A DNA stretch of 64,000 nt from contig NZ_JAOQJN010000001.1 of assembly GCF_025567085.1 (NCBI RefSeq), positions 248,001 to 312,000 on the forward strand, in the 5' to 3' direction. Positions within the stretch are counted from its first letter, which is position 1. Each line of letters begins with the position of its first letter. A program made the position numbers and the translations under genes. Source of the stretch: Bovifimicola ammoniilytica (lineage in GTDB: Bacteria; Bacillota; Clostridia; Lachnospirales; Lachnospiraceae). Positions 54,348 through 63,431 of the stretch are shown in pieces. The notes beneath the pieces were generated by a model. That model did no database searches. It saw nothing but the letters and a program-made list of their open reading frames with translations, and was not told the DNA's origin.

Positions 54348-55718
54348 ATGAAGGAAAAAGAACATCAATCCATAGAGTGGAAGGAGTCATGGCAGGATGA
54401 ATATTTGAAATGGATTTGTGGATATGCCAATGCCTACGGTGGAACAATATACATAGGTACGGATGACGATGGTAATGTTGTAGGTATTGATAATGCAAGA
54501 GATTTATTAGAGCGAATTCCTAATAAGATTACAGATACAATGGGAATCATTGCAGATGTGAATTTGTTATATAAAGGCGAACTTGAGTATCTGCAGATAA
54601 TTGTTGATAAATACCCATCTTTAATAAGTTTTCGTGGAAAATATTATTATCGTTCCGGAAGTACCATGCGTGAGATTACCGGAAAGGAATTGGAAAGAGC
54701 TTTGTTAAAAACGCAGGGAAGAACATGGGATGGTGTGCCTCTGCCAAAACTGTCAGTATCTGACTTAAAGCAGGATGCAATACAGTTATTTAAAGATAAG
54801 GCAGTGAAAAGAGGAAGGCTTACGAAGGAAGAAGTCAGTGTGGAAGATACTATCTTGATGGATAACCTGCACCTAATTGATGAAGATGGATATTTGATAA
54901 GAGCAGCAATGCTTGCATTTTATAAAGATCCAGAGAAATGGGTAACAGGTTCTTATATCAAAATCGGATATTTTGGAAAATCGGATTCCGATTTGGTGTA
55001 TCAGGATGAGGTGCACGGGCCTTTGATAGAGCAGGTAGATAAGACCGTTGATTTAGTTTATACAAAATATATGAAGGCCTTGATTGATTATGAGGGAGTC
55101 CAGAGAATTGAGCAATTTATGTTCCACAAGGACGCATTCCGTGAGATTTTGTTGAATGCCATTGTTCATAAGGATTACAGCAGTTGCAATCCAATTCAGA
55201 TTAGCGTTTACGAGGATAAGATATATATTTGGAATGATGGTGAGATGCCTCCAAATCTGGATTCTACAGACAAGTTGTTTATGAAGCATTCATCAAAGCC
55301 TTATAATCCGAAATTGGCTAATATCTTTTTCAAAAGCGGTATGATTGAAGCGTGGGGAAGAGGATTTGAGAGGATTAGGGAAGCTTGTGCGTTGTATGAT
55401 GGACCATTGCCGGAATACGAGATTAATGAGGCTGGAATTATGGTTCTTTGCAAGGCTTGTGATAGGTATTTGGGGTTGTTAAGAGATGATGGTCAACATC
55501 CTGACCATCATCCTAACCAAAATGGTCAGGATGTGAATAAGCTGATTATTGATTTTTGTAAAGACCCGAAGTCGGTCCAAGAAATAATGGATGAATTTGA
55601 TTTTGATAGCAGGACAAGTTTTAGAAGAAAGTATTTAACACCTATGCTGAAAAATGGTGTGTTAAAGATGACTATACCGGAAAAGCCATCAAGTAAAAAT
55701 CAGAAATATTTTTCGTAA
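54348..55718 (+). CDS. AlbA_2 (Schlafen-like) DNA-binding domain/COG2865 ATP-binding protein
   Basis: A 456-residue protein. An N-terminal AlbA_2 domain (SIEWKESWQDEYLKWICGYANAYGGTIYIGTDD) is followed by a GHKL-type ATPase-like region (FREILLNAIVHKDYSSC near 264 and WNDGEMPPN, SGMIEAWGRGFERI) and a C-terminal winged helix (SVQEIMDEFDFDSRTSFRRKYLTPML). COG2865 proteins are often called transcriptional regulators and recur in defence islands. The linker DGQHPDHHPNQNGQ is encoded by a perfect 12-bp inverted repeat. It sits directly before the large NTPase and may be its partner or regulator. Confidence 0.82.
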   Translation: MKEKEHQSIEWKESWQDEYLKWICGYANAYGGTIYIGTDDDGNVVGIDNARDLLERIPNKITDTMGIIADVNLLYKGELEYLQIIVDKYPSLISFRGKYYYRSGSTMREITGKELERALLKTQGRTWDGVPLPKLSVSDLKQDAIQLFKDKAVKRGRLTKEEVSVEDTILMDNLHLIDEDGYLIRAAMLAFYKDPEKWVTGSYIKIGYFGKSDSDLVYQDEVHGPLIEQVDKTVDLVYTKYMKALIDYEGVQRIEQFMFHKDAFREILLNAIVHKDYSSCNPIQISVYEDKIYIWNDGEMPPNLDSTDKLFMKHSSKPYNPKLANIFFKSGMIEAWGRGFERIREACALYDGPLPEYEINEAGIMVLCKACDRYLGLLRDDGQHPDHHPNQNGQDVNKLIIDFCKDPKSVQEIMDEFDFDSRTSFRRKYLTPMLKNGVLKMTIPEKPSSKNQKYFS

Positions 55719-55726
55719 GAAAATAA

Positions 55727-55756
55727 CCTAACCACATCTTAACCAATGTGGTTAGG
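55727..55756 (+). other. 11-bp hairpin between the AlbA_2 gene and the STAND NTPase
   Basis: CCTAACCACAT (55727-55737) pairs with ATGTGGTTAGG (55746-55756) around eight bases. There is no T tract. It could be an operator for the upstream DNA-binding protein or an RNA element. The CCTAACCA text also appears inside the preceding gene near 55511. Confidence 0.5.
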
Positions 55757-55794
55757 ATAAGAATACAAGAATTAAGAGAGAAGGTAATTGACGA

Positions 55795-58700
55795 ATGGAT
55801 CTAATGGCGGCAATTGGATTGCTTAGTTCTATTGTTACTTTAGAAGAGGCAGGAAGAAGTTGGGTATTAATTGTAAAAGACAAGTTAAAAAGAAAAGAGA
55901 TTGATATCAATAATTGGGATTCAGATGATCCTTTAGTTCAGGCTTGCCTTGATAGATTTAAAACTGATATGGGGGATAAATATAAGGATCATATTTTTTC
56001 AGAGGAAGAAATACAAGAAATCATTCGGGGCTTTTTTGAGCAGAATAGAGAGCTGCGTATAGGGAATGAGGAAAAGAAGCAAATGACTCAGATTATTGAG
56101 GATATTTTATACGCATATAATGAGCATACGAAGTCCCTTATGTCAAGCGGTGAAAGAACACTACATAACACGCTATCATCGGATTTTTCCAAGATAATGG
56201 ATAAGCTGGGGGTGATAGAAGAACAACCTCATAAGGAAAACATTAAAAAGTTTTTGCGTGCGATTGAAATAAGTAAAGAAATTGAACTTGAAAATATTGA
56301 AGAGCTTATTAACGGTGAATATGAAATTGACAGGTCAGAAATTATTGAAACGATACAGGCAGGACGAGAAAAATTAGTATCGATACAGGGAAATGCTGGT
56401 TCTGGTAAATCAGTTGTATGCAAAAAACTGTTAAAGGGAAAAGAATACGTATTAGTCACGCGAGCAGAGAATTTGTCCACAGGAAAGAAAGTAAACGAAT
56501 TGTGGGATTGTGATGTAGAGGATGCAATCTTGTGGTTAGAAAATAAACCGCTGTATATATTTATTGATGCTATCGAATTTATTGCAGATTGTGGTGACAA
56601 TGCATTTACGTTGTTGCAGGAGATATATAGGCTTGCAGATAAATACAGCAATGTATATATTATTACTTCATGTAGAACTACTGATAGTTCTGCGTTTATG
56701 AAGATTAATACAAAATATAGAATCAAAACATACGAGATTCCGGATTTGGCGAAAAATGAGATTGATAAGGTTGCTAAAAGTTATCCCATTATTTTATCCT
56801 TACAGCAGAATAAAAAATATTCGGATTTATTATGTGTGCCATTTTATCTCAATTTAATTGTATCGGGAGGATTTGTAGAAGAAAATATTAACGACGAGAA
56901 TAATTTTAGAAATCTCATATGGGAAAGAATCATCTGTTTAAAAGACAAGTGCAAAAAATATGGTGTCTTACAAAGTGATGTTAGAAAAACTGTTGAGCGC
57001 ATTGTTTTTGAACGTGCTAGTCGTTTTGTTGTTGGTGTTGATAGTGATATTGTAGATAGCGATATTCTAGAAGCATTGAAATCAGAAGGAATTATTGTCG
57101 AAAGCAGGAATAAGATTCGTTTGAAATATGATATTTTCGAAGATATTTGTTTTGAACGATATATAGATAAGGCGTTTGATGCATGTCATGGGTCGTATAA
57201 TGTTTTTTTTGATGAAATAGAGAAAATCGGACGTTGCATATATAGGCGATACCAGATTTGGATATCTAACAAACTGTTTGTACAGGAGGCTCGCGAGAAA
57301 TTTGTATATACACTGTTAACGGATAATAATATTGAAGCAAAATGGAAAAAGCAAACAGAAATTGGGATAGTAAAATCAAAATACTGTGGATTGTTTTTCA
57401 AGGAATTTCAGGAGTTACTCGATGAAACAGTGGTTGAAGAATTGTTAGATATAACAAACTTATATGCATTTGAGGCGAAAATTAATCATTCACCAGCATT
57501 AATAATGAATGTAACACCGATAGGAGCGGCACGTGAAAATTTAATTGGTATGGTTTTTGAAGAACGCATAAGTTTAGATAAAAATAGAACTTCTATTATT
57601 AAGCTGTGTGATGATTATGCAAATTGTTTTTATAAAACTGCGGATACTGAAGAAAAAGCATACAAAATAATAATTAGATATATTGACGAGCTAATAGAAA
57701 AGAGTAAAGAAGAAAAATCATATTATCAACATGATGAAGAGATTGTGCAGCTTTTCCTTATTGTTGCCAAAATGGCCAAGTCATCTAAGTCATGGCTGAA
57801 AGAATTTGTTGAAAATATGATAGTAGAATATTGCTCTGGAACTAGTAGAAGGGACAGTGTTGCTGAAGAGATTCTAAAGGCGGTTGTGAAAAAATGTCCA
57901 CTTTTATTTGCTATGGAATTACCCGAATTGGCATGTAAATCAGCGGAAACATTATGGGGACAAAGAGTGTCAAGAAAGCATTTTAGGTATGATGGATATG
58001 ACCATAATAATGTGAGAGCGTATGGTCTATCTGACAATGCAAATCACTTCGACAATAATGAAAACGGTGTGTATAATAACACTTTTTTCTGGTATGTTAT
58101 GAGATGTGACTTCGTAAAAGGCCTTGAGTGGGCAATATCATTTGTTAATAATGCAGTACAGACATTTGCAGAGAATAAGCCAGATGAGATAACAAATATA
58201 GAAATTTTTTTTCCAAAGGAAAACAAGAAAAGAGTGTATTTGGGTAATGGATGGTTGTGGATGGCAGATATCATGGAACATAACCTTCCGGTGGTATTGA
58301 CGGACATTGTTTTTGTAATAAAGAAGACTGTTATTAATTCTATGAGAAATTCTTCTGAAAGTGCATATATTAAAGGCTTAGCAGAATACGTTAAGAATAC
58401 TATATATGAAAAGGCAAACAACGTATTGCTTTTGTCTATTATTGAGGCTATAGGGATGAATTATCAAAAAGAAATGCCGGGATATGCATTAGAATTAGCA
58501 TCCAGTATGGAATTAATATATTTTGATATTCATCGTAGTGGCGAATTTATTTCTAATCCGACAAAAGAATTGTTGGAAAAACACATGATGCTATCAATGG
58601 GAGTTCCAGAAATAACCAGGCGATATGAGAAAGATGAAAAGTGTGCATGTAATTTGCAACAATACTTTGCTAATTCGTATCTTTATGGAGATGATGGAAT

Positions 58701-60465
58701 AAAAAACAGATGTCATGTTATTTTAGATTACTTATATTCTATATATGATGAAAAAACGTATTCTAATGAGAATTTGCAGATCCAAAAAATGGATTTTCGT
58801 GATGTTGCTGTGACAAAAATAGATGAAAAGACAATAATGATTGAACCGCAGATCAAGGGAGAAGCACAAAAGATTGTTAAGAATAATGAAAATGCAAACG
58901 AACCAATATTGCAGTTGAACAAAATTATAAATCATTTGTTAGAGGATATTAATGATAAAAAGGCTAATGCTGGTCAAGTTATTACAGTGATTGATATTCT
59001 TTGTGAAAAGATGAAAGATGATTATCGTATTGAAATGCAGTTCGAGAAAGTACTTGTAACATTTATCGCGTCTGCATTGATAATGTGCGATATTACGGAT
59101 GAACAGCGAAATAAACTAGTCGAAGAATGGATTAAGCGTGTAAAGAAAATATTTTCAAACCAATCTTATGTTGCAGAAGTTAATATGGTAATTGTATTGT
59201 GGGAACAATTAAATAAGAATATAAATAATGATCTTAAAAAGCAGATTTTGATAATGATATTAGAGAGTATTGTTAATGATGAAAAATCAGGATTGATTAG
59301 TCAATTGGCAGAATTAACATATTATTTTTTGGGAAAAAATAGGAATTATGCAAGTAGGGTTTTTAATACAATTATTATGCTTGCAGAAGATGAAATGAAT
59401 CACCAGAAGTTTAATGCTGTATATATAAAAAATCATAATGATGCTGAGTATGAATTCATTCCTAATATGGTTCCTAAATTACGTGGCGTGGATTATTGGA
59501 TTAGAGAAAATAAGGGGAATGAATATCAAAATAAGAGGTCTGAAATAATTCAAGAATATTTGTATGATGGTAAGGGGGGAGATCTTTCTGAGTTTGATAT
59601 CAGTAATTATGATATAGACCTTCTCTGTAATATTGCATGTTGTGGATTGGATACAGAAGATGAGGAATTTGCCATAGTTATTAGTTCGATTGTGCAATGT
59701 ATGATTGAAATATGGCATAAAAACTGTAAAGAAATGCGGGCTCATGAAATAATTGACACATTTCAAGAACATAAAGTATCCTCTTATTTTCAAAGAGAAT
59801 TGAATATTATAGGACGAAATCCAGAAGCTGTTTATGATATTCTGTTTAAAGGAACTGACTTTTCGATATTTACCAGAGATACATTGGACTTTTATGAAGA
59901 TGTTCTTAGTGGCTTTTTGGTGTCATATGTTGATGGATTTAGGGAGAAGGGTAAGAGAGCTGATATTGAGAAGAAGTTACATACTCTTGAAATCTATGTA
60001 AATAACATTCCAGAAGGCTATGTAAGAAATACACTCGAAAAGAGGCTGTTCCTTTGCAAAGGGAGATATAATAGATGGGATGTAAACAAGGTTAAGACAG
60101 AATATAGTTATAGAGATAAGTGCTTTTTGAATACGCAAATTGAAAAGTATGGCCACAATCATTTGTTGGATGTTCTATATACATTATATTTGCTTAATAT
60201 TAGTGAGCTGTTACCGGAAATTTTGATCTCTATTAGTTCGTGCTTTACAAAAGCTATTAGAAATAATAAAGAACAGTTTGCAAAAGATATAAAAGATTCA
60301 CAGGTGATAGTTGATATGATTATCTTGAAATCTTTTATATTCTATAGCGATGAAATAAAAAAAGATGAGAAACTGATTAATGCGTATGAGAACATACTGT
60401 TAGCATTGACAGAAATAAGAGACGAGAAGGCTGCTGTACTATTAGATGAATTTAGAATTCATTGA
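55795..60465 (+). CDS. Large NACHT/STAND-type NTPase, candidate anti-phage protein
   Basis: A 1556-residue protein. The N-terminal ~190 residues form a helical region without a known effector motif. Walker A GNAGSGKS is at 199-206, Walker B YIFIDAIEF near 254-262, a sensor-like IITSCRT near 289 and CVPFYLNLIV near 347, which is the usual order of a NACHT/STAND module. A winged-helix-like region follows to about 460. The last ~1050 residues are alpha-helical and probably form a repeat sensor. The size and layout fit bacterial NLR-like defence ATPases (Avs/bNACHT-like), but the effector is not identifiable. It is the last gene of segment 1. Confidence 0.75.
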   Translation: MDLMAAIGLLSSIVTLEEAGRSWVLIVKDKLKRKEIDINNWDSDDPLVQACLDRFKTDMGDKYKDHIFSEEEIQEIIRGFFEQNRELRIGNEEKKQMTQIIEDILYAYNEHTKSLMSSGERTLHNTLSSDFSKIMDKLGVIEEQPHKENIKKFLRAIEISKEIELENIEELINGEYEIDRSEIIETIQAGREKLVSIQGNAGSGKSVVCKKLLKGKEYVLVTRAENLSTGKKVNELWDCDVEDAILWLENKPLYIFIDAIEFIADCGDNAFTLLQEIYRLADKYSNVYIITSCRTTDSSAFMKINTKYRIKTYEIPDLAKNEIDKVAKSYPIILSLQQNKKYSDLLCVPFYLNLIVSGGFVEENINDENNFRNLIWERIICLKDKCKKYGVLQSDVRKTVERIVFERASRFVVGVDSDIVDSDILEALKSEGIIVESRNKIRLKYDIFEDICFERYIDKAFDACHGSYNVFFDEIEKIGRCIYRRYQIWISNKLFVQEAREKFVYTLLTDNNIEAKWKKQTEIGIVKSKYCGLFFKEFQELLDETVVEELLDITNLYAFEAKINHSPALIMNVTPIGAARENLIGMVFEERISLDKNRTSIIKLCDDYANCFYKTADTEEKAYKIIIRYIDELIEKSKEEKSYYQHDEEIVQLFLIVAKMAKSSKSWLKEFVENMIVEYCSGTSRRDSVAEEILKAVVKKCPLLFAMELPELACKSAETLWGQRVSRKHFRYDGYDHNNVRAYGLSDNANHFDNNENGVYNNTFFWYVMRCDFVKGLEWAISFVNNAVQTFAENKPDEITNIEIFFPKENKKRVYLGNGWLWMADIMEHNLPVVLTDIVFVIKKTVINSMRNSSESAYIKGLAEYVKNTIYEKANNVLLLSIIEAIGMNYQKEMPGYALELASSMELIYFDIHRSGEFISNPTKELLEKHMMLSMGVPEITRRYEKDEKCACNLQQYFANSYLYGDDGIKNRCHVILDYLYSIYDEKTYSNENLQIQKMDFRDVAVTKIDEKTIMIEPQIKGEAQKIVKNNENANEPILQLNKIINHLLEDINDKKANAGQVITVIDILCEKMKDDYRIEMQFEKVLVTFIASALIMCDITDEQRNKLVEEWIKRVKKIFSNQSYVAEVNMVIVLWEQLNKNINNDLKKQILIMILESIVNDEKSGLISQLAELTYYFLGKNRNYASRVFNTIIMLAEDEMNHQKFNAVYIKNHNDAEYEFIPNMVPKLRGVDYWIRENKGNEYQNKRSEIIQEYLYDGKGGDLSEFDISNYDIDLLCNIACCGLDTEDEEFAIVISSIVQCMIEIWHKNCKEMRAHEIIDTFQEHKVSSYFQRELNIIGRNPEAVYDILFKGTDFSIFTRDTLDFYEDVLSGFLVSYVDGFREKGKRADIEKKLHTLEIYVNNIPEGYVRNTLEKRLFLCKGRYNRWDVNKVKTEYSYRDKCFLNTQIEKYGHNHLLDVLYTLYLLNISELLPEILISISSCFTKAIRNNKEQFAKDIKDSQVIVDMIILKSFIFYSDEIKKDEKLINAYENILLALTEIRDEKAAVLLDEFRIH

Positions 60466-60657
60466 ATTGAACGTTTTTAGTAGTAAAAGTAGATTATATC
60501 TGCCATTGATTTTGTAGAAGCAATATTGAATTATTGCAACTAATTTGATACTAAAGTTTTTGAAAACGATATGAAAAGAGTAACATTAGATGAAACGGAT
60601 GTGGTGGAATGTCGCATAAAATCAGCATTTTCGATTTGATGATACTTCCCTCGGGAA

Positions 60658-60669
60658 GAGTTTGAATAA
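60658..60669 (+). other. Candidate attachment site 2
   Basis: GAGTTTGAATAA, identical to the end of guaA. It is followed by a hairpin with right arm and loop very like those behind guaA, which suggests copying of the whole guaA 3' flank by site-specific integration. Confidence 0.55.
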
Positions 60670-60727
60670 ACAAAAATGCTTAGCAAATCCAGCGTTTATG
60701 CGGGTTTGCGGCATTACAAAAGGTCTT

Positions 60728-60746
60728 TTGATAACAAATTGATAAC
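60728..60746 (+). repeat. TTGATAAC direct repeats, left end of segment 2
   Basis: Two TTGATAAC copies separated by AAA. TGATAAC recurs at 63313 and 63324 near the other end, and inverted at 63302. They could be integrase arm-binding sites. Confidence 0.45.
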
Positions 60747-60841
60747 GGTTACGCAAGTGCGATTATTCTTACGGATAAGTGGTTTGCAGGTCGAGGAATG
60801 ATTTTAAAGTGGTTTGTGTGACTGTGATAAATCCATATTAG

Positions 60842-60888
60842 AAACGCCCTTAGCTGTGGGTAGTAACTCATGGCTAAGGGCGTTTTTT
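60842..60888 (+). terminator. Intrinsic terminator
   Basis: AAACGCCCTTAGC (60842-60854) pairs with GCTAAGGGCGTTT (60873-60885), then Ts. The A-rich left side could make it bidirectional. Confidence 0.8.
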
Positions 60889-61026
60889 GCGTTCTTGTCA
60901 ATCGGTTTTTAGTTTGTCTTTTGCTGATTTCTTCGGTGGTGAGTTTTGCAGCCTGTTTCCATCAAAGCAGGCAGAAATTGATTTGTGTTTAGGAGGACAA
61001 AGCGGCAGATATAATGCTAAAAGTAG

Positions 61027-61055
61027 TTGCGTGCGCACGCATATTGAGGTATAAT
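61027..61055 (+). promoter_or_regulatory. Promoter and GC-rich palindrome of the MarR-MATE operon
   Basis: TTGCGT (61027-61032), 17 bases, TATAAT (61050-61055). The perfect palindrome GCGTGCGCACGC (61029-61040) covers the -35 and is a candidate MarR operator. Confidence 0.65.
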
Positions 61056-61080
61056 ACGTTCTGATTGGAGGTATATATCT

Positions 61081-61530
61081 ATGCAACTATTAAAATGGCT
61101 TTCAGTAACAGACCGATTTTACAAAATCTATTTGGATAAACAGCTTGCCCCCTTTGGAATCAACAACAGTCAATATATGTTTTTGATTAAAATCTGTCAT
61201 TCGCCTGGCATTTTACAGGATTCTTTAATGGATATGTTTTATGTTCATCCGAGCAATATTGTACGGACAGTTGCGGCATTAGAAAAGCAGGGAATGATTA
61301 TGCGTTCCCCAAATGATAAGGATAAGCGGACGTGTAAGCTGTATCCTACGGAACGTGCGCTGTCTGTAATTGATGAGGTACAGACGGTATGTGAAAAGAC
61401 AGAAGATCTTTTATTGCAAGGCTTCAGGGAATCTGATAAAAACCTCTTTATTGATTTGCTGATTCAGGCAGGTGAAAATATTACAGCGGAACTCCGTATA
61501 GAAAGAAAGGGGGATGAATTTAATGACTGA
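61081..61530 (+). CDS. MarR family transcriptional regulator
   Basis: A 149-residue winged-helix regulator, probably repressing its own operon and releasing on ligand binding. The DNA-binding region is PGILQDSLMDMFYVHPSNIVRTVAALEKQGMIMRSPNDKDKRTCKLYPT (spread over about residues 41-90). GGAGG lies 10 bases before the ATG. The stop overlaps the MATE gene start, and a palindrome sits in the shared promoter. Confidence 0.9.
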   Translation: MQLLKWLSVTDRFYKIYLDKQLAPFGINNSQYMFLIKICHSPGILQDSLMDMFYVHPSNIVRTVAALEKQGMIMRSPNDKDKRTCKLYPTERALSVIDEVQTVCEKTEDLLLQGFRESDKNLFIDLLIQAGENITAELRIERKGDEFND

Positions 61531-62878
61531 GAATCCCCTAGGATATGAAAAAATTTCAAAACTGTTGAAAGATTTTGCCATTCCCAGTATTATTGCGTCT
61601 CTTGTCGGCTCAATCTACAATATTGTGGATCAGATTTTTATTGGTCAAGGGGTCGGTTATCTGGGAAATGCAGCAACCAATGTTGCCTATCCGTTCTCTA
61701 CCATCTGCCTTGCTATTGCACTGCTGGTTGGAATCGGCAGTGCTTCCCGTGTTTCCCTCTGTCTTGGATGCAAAGAGCCGAAAGCTGCCGCTAAAGCAGC
61801 GGGAAATGGTATTGTTTTGATGGGAATTTTCGGAATTATTTATTTGTTGGTTGGTGAAGCTTTTCTGTCTTTGCTACTAAAGGCATTTGGGGCAACGACA
61901 GATGTATTTCCATATGCAAAGCAGTATGCCAGCATAACATTGATTGGAATGCCGTTTCTTATTGTAACGAATGGTATGAGCAATTTGATTCGAGCAGATG
62001 GAAAACCAAAGTATTCAATGGTTTGCATGGTTATGGGAGCTATTATCAATACCATTCTTGACCCTATTTTTATTTTTGCTTGCGATTGGGGAATTGCCGG
62101 CGCAGCTTGGGCAACAGTTATTGGGCAAATTTTTTCCTTCATACTCGCACTCCGTTATCTATGGCGTTTCCAAACAATCCATTTTGAAAAAGAGTCGTTT
62201 TTATTGGACATCAAAGAAAGCATGAAAATTTGCAGCATGGGAATCAGCAGCAGCTCAAATCAGATTGCAGTTACCGTGATTCAAATCATTCAGTACAATT
62301 CGTTGACTTATTACGGCGCATTAACAAAATATGGAACAGATATTCCCTTAGCTGCTTGCGGAATCGTTATGAAAACAAATGCCATAATCCTTGCGATTGT
62401 TGTAGGAATCTCGCAGGGAACACAGCCGATTATCGGCTTCAACTATGGGGCAAGGCAATACCATCGTGTACGGGAGGCTTACCTGCTTGCGGTAAAATGG
62501 AACCTTGTAGTTTCCACTATTGCTTTCATCGCATTTCAATTTTTCCCACAATCTATCATTTCGCTGTTCGGAGATGGGGACGAGCTGTATTTTGAATTTG
62601 CTGTTTTGTTCATGCGTACCTATCTTTTCATGGTGTTGGTAAATGGTGTGCAGTTGCTTTCTTCCAGTTTTTTTACCGCAATAGGAAAATCGTTAAGAGG
62701 TGCTCTGTTGGCATTAACAAGGCAGACCTTTTTGTTGATTCCGCTTACCCTGCTGCTCCCGCTTCGTTTCGGAATTATGGGAGTATTGCTTGCGGGGCCT
62801 GTTGCTGATTTTTCAGCGTTTGTACTATCTGTTGTACTGGTGGGTATAGAATTAAAAAAACAAAAAAATGACATGTAA
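61523..62878 (+). CDS. MATE family multidrug exporter
   Basis: A cation-antiport drug exporter of about 451 residues and twelve helices. The MATE/DinF signatures IYNIVDQIFIGQGVGYLGNAA and the second-half IQYNSLTYYG region are visible. It overlaps the MarR gene. The ATG at 61514 lies too close to the AAGGGGG site, so the ATG at 61523 is preferred. The drugs it moves are unknown; control by the upstream MarR is likely. Confidence 0.92.
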   Translation: MTENPLGYEKISKLLKDFAIPSIIASLVGSIYNIVDQIFIGQGVGYLGNAATNVAYPFSTICLAIALLVGIGSASRVSLCLGCKEPKAAAKAAGNGIVLMGIFGIIYLLVGEAFLSLLLKAFGATTDVFPYAKQYASITLIGMPFLIVTNGMSNLIRADGKPKYSMVCMVMGAIINTILDPIFIFACDWGIAGAAWATVIGQIFSFILALRYLWRFQTIHFEKESFLLDIKESMKICSMGISSSSNQIAVTVIQIIQYNSLTYYGALTKYGTDIPLAACGIVMKTNAIILAIVVGISQGTQPIIGFNYGARQYHRVREAYLLAVKWNLVVSTIAFIAFQFFPQSIISLFGDGDELYFEFAVLFMRTYLFMVLVNGVQLLSSSFFTAIGKSLRGALLALTRQTFLLIPLTLLLPLRFGIMGVLLAGPVADFSAFVLSVVLVGIELKKQKNDM

Positions 62879-63006
62879 ACAACAGCCATATGTGAAAACA
62901 TTCTTTTTCCGCCGTTAAGTAATCAAGAAGCAAAAACTTAAAAACCGTTGCGATAAATTTTATAAATTTAGTAGGATAATATTTAGAAGTAAGGATTGAG
63001 AAAAAT

Positions 63007-63180
63007 ATGGAAACTATAAAATGAGTTCTATGTCCTATCTGTGGAAATAAAACCCGAACGATGATGCAAGAAGATACCGAATTAAATAACTTTCCACTCT
63101 ACTGTCCGAAGTGTAAACAGCAAACACTTGTGAATGTCAAGCACTTTGTTGTTTCGGTTAGCATAGATAGTGCAAATTAA
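63007..63180 (+). pseudogene. Cysteine-rich KTR-type protein with a TGA at codon 6
   Basis: A 57-codon frame, too short for most gene finders. After METIK comes TGA, then VLCPICGNKTRTMMQ and further down LYCPKCKQQTL. CPICGNKTR and CPKCKQ mark the Cys_rich_KTR family often found in conjugative transposons. Family members start with Trp before the LCP motif, so TGG has probably mutated to TGA. It is a likely relic of an integrative element lying between the MATE gene and site 3. The rest of the 630-base gap (62879-63508) shows no gene; it also holds the TGATAAC repeats and site 3. Confidence 0.65.
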
Positions 63181-63300
63181 GATGGTATCTGAATAGAAAA
63201 ATACAGTATGCTAAATATTTTACAAGGCTTGATTTTCTAAGCAAACTCGCTTATAATTTAAGCCATAGCATATAGCTATTATCCACAGCTACTGAGCAAG

Positions 63301-63330
63301 TGTTATCAATACTGATAACAAAATGATAAC
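63301..63330 (+). repeat. TGATAAC repeats, right end of segment 2
   Basis: GTTATCA at 63302-63308 (inverted) and TGATAAC at 63313-63319 and 63324-63330. They match the repeats at 60728-60746 at the other end of the segment. Confidence 0.45.
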
Positions 63331-63431
63331 ATTAGCTTATATAGGCAGGATAATATGGATATATCAAATAATCAAAGGATTTACATACTCGGCAGAGAAT
63401 AATTTCTAAACAAAATTAGTTAGGAAAAGTC

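Larger units (their letters stand above)
47635..60669. mobile_element. Candidate integrated segment 1 (accessory cargo, no integrase)
   Basis: The interval between attachment-like sites 1 and 2. It holds a GNAT, FMN reductase, HD protein, NUDIX-M24 fusion, unknown protein, S66 peptidase, XRE-NUDIX fusion, small membrane protein, AlbA_2 protein and a NACHT/STAND-type NTPase, all on + strand. There is no recombinase or conjugation gene. If real it is a non-autonomous accreted island, mobilised in trans or decayed. Confidence 0.45.
60466..61026. other. Mostly non-coding gap with attachment-like site 2 and hairpins
   Basis: I see no gene between the NTPase and the MarR promoter. The gap holds the palindrome CTTCCC-TC-GGGAAG touching site 2, the hairpin after site 2 (near 60674-60714), TTGATAAC repeats at 60728-60746 and a terminator at 60842-60888. 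Confidence 0.6.

Noticed and set aside
21515..63024. TGA reassigned to tryptophan, from two in-frame TGA interruptions (21515 and 63022)
   Set aside because: Many intact genes in the window end at TGA exactly where their family ends (for example the helicase at 9300 and the toxin at 17236), so TGA is an ordinary stop here.
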